NCBI GenBank assembly: GCA_018401745.1
Contig: JAGYJY010000022.1
Location: 158,551-222,550 of the forward strand
DNA from: Pirellulales bacterium
GTDB taxonomy: Bacteria > Planctomycetota > Planctomycetia > Pirellulales > UBA1268
Direction of reading: 5' to 3'
DNA: 64,000 bases
A program made the translations under genes and the position numbers. This document shows positions 57,262 through 64,000 of this stretch, one piece after another. The notes below the pieces were generated by a model that worked only from the letters and a program-made list of their open reading frames with translations, ran no database searches and was not told where the DNA came from. How positions within the stretch are numbered: position 1 is the first letter of the stretch; each line of letters begins with the position of its first letter.

Positions 57262-60200
57262 TTAAGCAGCCTGGCGACGGCGGCGACGGGCGGCGGCGAG
57301 GCCGAGGCCGGCGGCGATCGCGAGCATCACGTAGGTCGAGGGCTCGGGCACGGCGGTGACCGTCACGAACGAGCTGCTCGGCTGGTAGTCGGCGGTGTAG
57401 TTGAGGCCGCCGGTCGTCGCGTTGTAGTCGATCTCCCACATCTGGCCATCGACGAAGAAGCGGCTGCCGTCGGCGAGCGGCTGGCTGTTGTAGGTGAAGG
57501 TGCCGCCGTTCCAGGTGCCGGTGTAGTTGATCATCGCAAACACCGTCGTGTCCTGAACGAACTGCCCCGGCTGGCTGCCGATGTCGGCGAAGGAGAGCAG
57601 CGAGGCGTTGTCGATCGTGAGGTCGCCGTTGACCACCAGCAGGTCGGCCGCGGTGCCGAGGCTGCGTAAGATCCGTCGAGTCGACTTCGTAGGCGAAGGT
57701 CGCACCGCTGGCGAAGGTCGTGGCACCAGCCGTGAGCGACTCGATGCTGTTGCCCGGAGCGAAGCTCGCACCGCTGCCGATGCTCACGCTGCCGGCGATC
57801 GAGCCCGAGCCGCCAAGCTCACCGCCGGAGACGGTGACCGCCAGGCTCGCCAGCGAACCGTCGATCGAGAGCCGGCCGCCCGACACCGTCGTGCCACCGG
57901 TGAAGGTGTTGGCCCCGCTGAGCACCAGGTTGCCGGTGCCATCCTTGGTCACGCTGCCGGTGCCGCTGATCACGCCACCGAAGCTGCCGGCCCCGCTGAC
58001 CGTCAGGGCACCCGAGCCGAGGGCGATCGTGCCGCCGGTGCCGCTCACGCCAGCGAAGGCCTGCGACTGGCCGGCCAGGTCGAGCGTCGCACCGCTTGTC
58101 AGCTGCAGCGATGAGGCCGACGCAAACGAGCCGCTCGCCCCCAAAGCCACCGTGCCGCCCTGGATGTCGAGCGTGCCGGTGAACGTGTTGGCGGCGTTGA
58201 CCGTCGTCGTGCCGCTGCCAGTCTTCACGAAGTTCGACGCCTGGCCGCCCGCGTCTCCGATCGGCGTGTTGATCGTGGCCGAGTCGACCGTGGTGGTCGT
58301 CGCCTCGAGCACGCCCGTGCCCGCGAGCGTGCCAGAGGAGAGCGTGAACGAGTTCACCGGCACCGTGCGGCCAGCGTTCACCGTCAGCGTGGCGCCCGAG
58401 CTGAGCGTGAGGTCCACATTCGCATTCAGAGCGGCGTCGTTGTCAAGCACGAGCTCGCCGCCGCTGACCGTTACGTCGCCGGTGTAGGCGGGGCTTGATC
58501 CGGTGAGCGTCAGCGTGCCGGCACCAGACTTGACGAGGTTGCCGGCGCCGGTGAACGCCCCACGAAGCTGCCGGTCGTGGAGCCGAGCGAGAGCGTGCCC
58601 GAGGCAATCTCGACCGTACCGGAGCCGGTGACCACAGCGAGCGTCTGATCGCCGCCGAGCGACAGCGTGGCCCCTGAGGCGACGCTCGGAGCGAGGCTCG
58701 AAGCCAGCCGGCTGGCAGCCGACGTGGCCAGCGTGCCGGCCGAGACCGTGATCCCGCCGGTAAACGTGTTTTCGCCGGCGAGGGTGACCGCTGCCGGCAC
58801 CGGACTTGCCAAGCGAGCCCGAGCCCGAAATCACGCCCGAGTAGGTGCCGCGCCGTCGCGTCGTCGAAGCGACGCGAGGGCTGCGGCGGCGTTGGCAATA
58901 TTGCCCTGGAGGCTGGTGGTCGCTGCCTACGAGGCGTGCCAGCGGAGATCGTCGTGCCGCCGGAATATGTGTTCGTGCCGGAGAGCGTGAGGGTGCCCGA
59001 GCCCTGCTTCGTGAGCGAGCCCGGAGCCCGAGATGCCGCCGGGGATCGAGAGAGAGCCGGTGCGGTTGACCACGAGTGATGCGTTGTTGGTGACGCTGCC
59101 ACTGCCGAGCGAGCCCGTAGCACCGCCGTCGCCCACCTGGAGGACGCCGTTCGAGATGATCGTGTCGCCGGCGTACGTGTTGGCCCCGGTGAGCACGAGC
59201 GTGCTCGGCGTGTCGAGGGTGAAGCCGCCGGTGCCCGAGAGGTTGCCCGAGAGCGTGGCCCGAATCTCGGGCAGTGTGAGGGCAAACGTGCTTGTGCCCG
59301 TAGCGAAGGTGTGGAGCGTGTAGCCTTCGGCCGAGCCCGTGCCGGCGGTGACCGTGCCGCCAGTGGCGATCGGGCCGCCCAGGTAGCGCATGATCACCAC
59401 GCCGTCACCACCGTTGCCGCCGCGATAGATCAACGGTCGTATTGATGTAGGTGGCACCACCACCGCCGCCGCCCAGCCCGTTGGTGGCGTTGCCGCCGGT
59501 CGTGGGCCGGCCCTCGCCGCCGCCTCTCCTGGCCGCCTTGGGCGATGTGAAAGCTGCCGTTAGCCGAGCCGCCGCCACCACCGCCGCCATAGAAGGTGTC
59601 CGTTCCGGTGATATCCGCGAGCAGGCCGTCGCCGCCGTTACCGCCGCTGTTGCCGGAGGGCGCGCACCGGGGCTCCCGCTCCACCGCCGCCACCACCACC
59701 GCCGTTGCCGGGGGCCGCGCCCTCCGCATTCCCTGGCCCGGAGTGCCTGCACCGGCGTCGAAGTTCAGTTGCCCGGCACCGCCGCCGCCCGAGCCGCCGC
59801 TCAAGGCCGTCTGCCCGCCGCTCGAGCCCGCGCCGCCGCCGCCGCCGAGGGCCGTCTGGCCGAAGGCGGTGGAGTTGCCCCCGCTTTGCCGCGTTCGTCG
59901 ATGCTACTGGCATAGGTGCCCCCAGCGCCGCCGGCCCCGACGGTGATGGCAGACGTGTCTTGCGCCAACTGCGTGCTGCCGACGAGCACACCGCCGGCCC
60001 CGCCGCCGCCGGCGTTGTCAAGGCCGCCGCCGCCGCCGCCGCCCACGAGCAGATACTCGACCGTCACCTCACTGCCGAGCCGCAGGCTGCCGGCCGTGGC
60101 CGTGAGGGCGATGTCGTTGCCGAGCGTGACGCCGGGATTCATGCGCACCGTGCCCCCGCGAGCGTTGCCTGGCCCGTTCCCAGGGCCGAGTCGCCGAGCA

Positions 60201-62295
60201 CCGAAGCGTGCCGGCGGCGAGCGTCGTGCCGCCGGAGAAGGTGTTGCTGCCGGTGAGCGCGAGCAGCCCGGGGCCCTGGTGGACGACGCTGCCCGTGCCC
60301 GAGATCACGTTGGCCACGGTCACGGCGTCGCTGCGGTTGAAGGCCAGCACGCCGTCGGTGACCACGCTCCCGCCGCCCAGCGAGCCGGCCGCTCCGCCAT
60401 TGCCCACTTGCAAAGTACCGGCGGAGATCGTGGTGGTGCCGGCATACGTGTTGCTGCCGGTGAGGATGGTCGTGCCGCCGCCGGCCTGGGTGAGCGAGCC
60501 TGAGCCCGTCACGCCGCGAGCCAGCGTCACCTCGTCGCTGCGGTTGAAGGCGAGCGTGCCGTTGTTGGTGATCGCGCCGCTGCCACCGAGCGTGCCGGCT
60601 GTGCCGCCGTTGCCCACCTGGAGCGTGCCGGCCTCGATCGTGGTCGCGCCGGAGTAGCTGTTGGCGGCGGTGAGCGTGAGCGTGCCGCTGTCGAGCTTCG
60701 TGAGCGTGCCGCCGCTGCTGGCGAGATCAGTGCCGAGGGTGACGCTCTGGCCGGCCGTGTCGAGGCGGTAGGCCTGGTTGGCCGCGGTGCTGAACCGGGC
60801 GGAATAGTCGGTGGTGTTGGCGGCCGAGAACCGGAGGGCTCCGCCACCAAAGCTGATCGTGCCCGCCGAGCCGATCGCGTCGGCCGACCCGAGGGCGAGG
60901 GTGCCCGCGGACAGGGTCGTGCCGCCGGAGTAGCTGTTGGCGGCGGTGAGCGTGGTCGTGCCCGGGCCCCGCTGCACGAGCGAGCCCGAGCCGGAGATGG
61001 CGTTGGCCACGGTCAGAGCGTCGCTGCGGTCGAAGGCCAGCGTGGTGCCGGCCTGCGAGCGAGGCTCCGCCCGTGCCGAGCGACCCGCCGGAGCCGCCGT
61101 TGCCGATCCGCAGCGTGCCGGCGGAAACGATTGTGTCGCCGGTGTAGGTGCTGTCGGCCGCGAGCGTGAGCCGGCCGGGGCCGGCGAAGGTGAGGTCGCC
61201 CGTGCCGCCGACGGGCTGCGTGAGGACCGAGCCCAAGCGGCCACCAAAATCGACGCCCGTCAGGTTGAAGGCTGACGAGCCGGTCGTCGTGTAAGCTCGC
61301 CACCTGATAGGTGACCCCAGCGACGCCGTTCGTGCCGTCGCCGACGAACGAACTGCCCGTTCCGCCGACGCCGGCGATCGCGCGCCCGGCATAGCGGACG
61401 ATCACCACGCCCGAGCCCTCTTGCCGCCGCGTTCGGCACCGCTCAGTCGAACTGCCACCGCCGCCGCCGCCACCCGTGTTCGCCACGCCGTTGATCGAGG
61501 TCGAGGTGGTTCCGCTCTGGCCTCGGCCGCCGCCCCCTTGGCCGCCGGCCGCCTGGGCTGGGAGAGTGCCGCTGTCGGAATCACTACCGCCGCCGCCGCC
61601 GCCGGCGTACCAGGTGAGCACGCCGGTGATGTCGCTCTGCTTGCCGTCGCCACCCTTGCCGCCTCTGTCGCTACTGACAAAATTGGCCCCGCCTGGCCCG
61701 CACCGCCGCCACCGCCGCCGCCGTAAAGCGTGCGCTTCCGCTGCCGCCGGCAGTGCCCTCTCCAGCGGTTCCGGAGTGCGCAGTTAGGTTTCGCGAGGCG
61801 GCACCGCCACCGCCCGAGCGCTCTGATGCAGCTGTCTGCGGCGATGAGACATTGGAGCCGCCATGCCCACCACCCGCGGCCGTGAAATCAAAGGCCGATG
61901 AGGACCCGCCTGAGGTGGCGTTGCGTGCTGTCGTATTGCGACTCGACCGGCCTCCGAGCCCGCCGACGCCGACGGTAACGCCATAGCTGGCTGGGCCCAC
62001 CTCCAGGGCTGAACCCTCCACGAACCCGCCGGCGCCGCCACCGCCTCCGCGGCGGGCGCCCCCGCCACCGCCACCGCCGATGACGAGGTAGTCCACGAAG
62101 AAGCCGAGGTCGAAGGTGGTGTCGCCGGAGAGGGTGTAGGCCGTCGAGATCGAGTTCGGAGCCGCTTGTGCCGTCGAGGGTGACGGTTGTCTGGGCCGAG
62201 GCGGTCGCGGCGGCGAACGCAGTGGCAAACGCGAAGGCGGCGATGGCGGCGAGGAACGAGCTGGCGAGGCGGCGGGCGGGAAGGGAGATCGTCAT
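57262..62295 (-). pseudogene. PEP-CTERM autotransporter-repeat surface protein C (many frameshifts)
   Basis: ATG 62295 gives an intact signal peptide (MTISLPARRLASSFLAAIAA) and TVTLDGTSGS before the first break near 62157. A Gly-rich domain (VDYLVIGGGGGGGARRGGGG), beta-strand repeats (for example GTLTLTAANSYSGATTIEAG), a second Gly-rich domain at about 59800-60060 (VEYLLVGGGGGGGLDNAGGG), more repeats and the C-terminus TAVPEPSTYVMLAIAAGLGL, AARRRRRQAA follow. The last 500 codons are mostly open. Frame changes occur near 61400, 61050, 60150, 59800, 59440, 58970, 58830, 58560 and 57670. The intact protein would have about 1,675 residues; it is built like protein B. Confidence 0.72.
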
Positions 62296-62650
62296 GGCGG
62301 CGGCTTCTAAATCGGCTGGGGTTTCGGCGTCCGTCAGGCCGGGAAAGCCCCGGCTCGGCGGTGTCGAGGCGGGGTTGCCGCTGCGACGCCCTGAAAAACC
62401 TGCAAAATCCGCGCCAAAAACTGCCGCCGCGCCGTCGCACCAGGGGAACGAGCCGCGGCGAGAGCCGTCGCGGACGGGAAAAACCAGAGGCGTCGACCGC
62501 AAAAAAATCGCCGCCGCCAACCACCCCCTCGCTAGTGGTGGCGCAAATCGCTCCACCAGGTGGGGCAAAACGTATAACGCGCCACGACTAATTCGGCCCA
62601 AAAGTGGAGCGATTCGCTCCATAGTCGCTGCGACGACGACAGGCTCGTGA
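62296..62650 (-). repeat. PEP-CTERM leader repeat copy 5
   Basis: The region upstream of gene C has the same order as upstream of gene B: the CCTGCAAAATCCGCGCC block, and the conserved core at about 62536-62622 (GGCGCAAATCGCTCCACCAG, GGGGCAAAACGTATAACGCG, AAAGTGGAGCGATTCGCTCC). After 62640 the similarity ends. No gene is seen in 62651-62755. Confidence 0.7.
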
Positions 62651-62755
62651 AGGGATGCCTTAAAACCGCACCTCGAACCGGGGGAGCACACGAGCGACGA
62701 GCGCGACCTGAGCGATAGCCGCTCAGCGACGAGCCGTGCGGTCGCCGCCCACGCC

Positions 62756-62905
62756 TCACGCCGCGGTGCGACGGCGGGGCGGCGATCGCTCAGATTCCAG
62801 CGGCGATGGCGAGTGGCCGCGAGTGGTGAAGGCTGCGATAGCGAGCATCACGTAGGTCGAGGGCTCGGGCATGGCGGTGACAGTCACGAACGCCTGCTTG
62901 TCAGA
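62756..62905 (-). pseudogene. Degenerate orphan PEP-CTERM gene 3' end
   Basis: The minus strand encodes SDKQAFVTVTAMPEPSTYVM and LAIAA, then 30 extra bases of mixed sequence and RRRTAA with a stop. The extra bases repeat part of the motif (GCGATGGCGAGTGG versus GCGATAGCGAGCAT), so a small internal duplication or rearrangement has occurred. It abuts the HNH module. Confidence 0.7.
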
Positions 62906-62982
62906 AACTTGCCAGGAAATGAACTTCTGTATACAAATATAGTGCTTGTGAGGGCCCACACAATACGGTCGGGGAACAACGA

Positions 62983-63231
62983 ATGACGGCTACCGCTGAG
63001 TCCCGCGCCTACGACGAGCTCGTTGATTTCATCGCCGGAGGCACAACCCCGGAGGCGATTGCGCGATTTCAGCCGTCAGCTGCCACGCGGGAGCGCGTCG
63101 CTGAACTCATTGATCGCGAGAAGAGAGCCAGCATCACGCCTGCCGAGGCTCGTGAACTCGAGCACTTCATGACACTCGAGCACGTTATGAGGCTGGCGAA
63201 AGCCAAGGCCAGCCGAAAGACAACGCCATGA
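62983..63231 (+). CDS. Small protein upstream of HNH endonuclease
   Basis: The 82-residue protein (MTATAESRAYDELVDFIAGG) has a helix-rich sequence with SAATRERVAELIDREKRASI and TPAEARELEHFMTLEHVMRL AKAKA, a pattern of small proteins encoded ahead of HNH or RelE genes. Its stop overlaps the HNH start by four bases (ATGA). An upstream stretch at 62930-62945 is AT-rich (TATACAAATATAGT) and may be the promoter. Confidence 0.65.
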   Translation: MTATAESRAYDELVDFIAGGTTPEAIARFQPSAATRERVAELIDREKRASITPAEARELEHFMTLEHVMRLAKAKASRKTTP

Positions 63232-63622
63232 GCCCCTCGGTGGCGGCAGCCTTGCGAAGGCTTGTCGCGGAACGGGCAGGTTACATGTGCGAGTACTGCG
63301 GGATTCCCGAGTCTCTCACCTTCTTCGGCTGCCAGATCGATCACATCGTTGCGGCGAAACACGGAGGCGACACAACCGCCAACAATCTCTGCTACGCGTG
63401 CGTCTTCTGTAATCGCTTCAAGGGATCGGATCTCGGCTCGGTCGACCCCGATTCCGGTGCGCTTGTCCGCTTTTTCAATCCAAGAAGCGACTGCTGGGGG
63501 AGCATTTTGAACACGTCGGCGCTCGCATCGAGGCGAAGTCAACGATTGGGGCTGCAACCGCCCGCATCCTGCGTTTCAACGACGCTGATCGAATCCTTGA
63601 ACGCCACTCGCGTTACGTGTGA
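63228..63622 (+). CDS. HNH endonuclease (one-base frameshift)
   Basis: The protein has the HNH core: CEYCGIPESLTFFGCQIDHI and VAAKHGGDTTANNLCYACVF followed by CNRFKGSDLGSVDP, with the Cys-x2-Cys pairs that bind zinc and the catalytic DH. The frame breaks at the G5 run 63496-63500; with one more G it continues EHFEHVGARIEAKSTIGAAT, ARILRFNDADRILERHSRYV and stops at 63622, giving 131 residues. This tail matches the usual C-terminal part of this HNH group. The uncorrected frame runs on to 63653. It is linked to the 82-residue protein; possibly a standalone or toxin-like nuclease. Confidence 0.8.
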
Positions 63623-63735
63623 AGGTCCGGTGAAGCTCGGTTGTACCGGCTGAGCGGTCTCAGCCATCGCTCGGAACCGTCATGGTGCGCTCGCAAAAAT
63701 GAGCCAATCCTGGTGGCTCAGCGTCTTGCCTCACC

Positions 63736-64000
63736 TCACCCCGCCTTGCGGCGGCGGCGGGCGGCGATCGCTCCGATCCCGCCGCCAATGGCGAGCATGA
63801 GGTAGGTCGAGGGCTCGGGGACGGCGGTGACCGTGACGAAGGTCTGCGTGCCGGAGACCGGCAGGAAGTCGGCCGTGTAGTTCAGCGGCTGGGCAGTCGT
63901 CGGGCTCGCCGTGTTGTAGGCGTAGTCGTAGTCGATCTCCCACATCTGGCTGCCGACGAAGAAGCGGCTGCCGTCGGCCAGCGGCTGGCTGTTGTAGGTG
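63736..64000 (-). CDS. PEP-CTERM protein D, C-terminal end (runs past the window)
   Basis: Only the 3' end is inside the window. It encodes NSQPLADGSRFFVGSQMWEI, DYDYAYNTASPTTAQPLNYT, FVTVTAVPEPSTYLMLAIGG and AARRRRKAG with a stop at 63736. The reading frame is intact as far as the window shows. The sequence is very close to the fragment at 51789-51960. The signal is PEP-CTERM followed by Arg residues. Confidence 0.85.
   Translation of the reverse strand, partial: TYNSQPLADGSRFFVGSQMWEIDYDYAYNTASPTTAQPLNYTADFLPVSGTQTFVTVTAVPEPSTYLMLAIGGGIGAIAARRRRKAG

Overview
The window is GC-rich chromosomal DNA from a planctomycete, most likely of the Pirellulales type. Inference rests on gene content: a DUF1080 secreted protein, a housekeeping-like sigma factor with an N-terminal helix-turn-helix, an ECF sigma factor overlapping a zinc-finger Ser/Thr kinase, FhcD/Ftr outside a methanogen, PheT without its tRNA-binding domain, and large PEP-CTERM autotransporter-repeat proteins.

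Core region 1 (about 1-28,200) is ordinary. It holds a DnaJ/leucine-rich protein, a double parvulin foldase, AlaC aminotransferase, DUF1080 protein, a cytochrome bd-like pair with a c-type haem domain, a 6-phosphogluconolactonase-type protein, a frameshifted sigma factor, the translation cluster infC-rpmI-rplT-pheS-pheT, a DUF11 surface protein, FhcD, a large secreted protein, RibD, a SEC-C protein, a sigma-54 activator and the PII protein GlnB. infC appears to start at AUC, and glnB has a good sigma-54 promoter.

Accessory region 1 (about 28,200-39,800) is a patchwork. Small two-gene modules (ParE/antitoxin, DUF433/DUF5615, MazF-like/antitoxin, nucleotidyltransferase plus small partner) alternate with one long PEP-CTERM gene, orphan 3' ends of such genes and copies of their upstream leader. 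Many of the modules are broken.

Core region 2 (about 39,800-50,800) has a LuxR regulator with an altered receiver, a kinase that has lost most of its catalytic domain, an ECF sigma factor, FumC, a secreted protein, HolB-Tmk-TPR protein and MutY.

Accessory region 2 (about 50,800-64,000) repeats the accessory pattern: a nucleotidyltransferase pair, a HEPN/MNT pair with a deleted HEPN core, two very long PEP-CTERM genes in tandem, an HNH module and the 3' end of another PEP-CTERM gene at the window edge.

The main unexpected signal is the repeated juxtaposition of PEP-CTERM 3' ends with toxin-antitoxin-like modules, as if these gene ends were recombination sites. Single-base indels occur in at least six non-repeat genes and many more in the PEP-CTERM genes, so sequencing error must be excluded before calling any of them pseudogenes.
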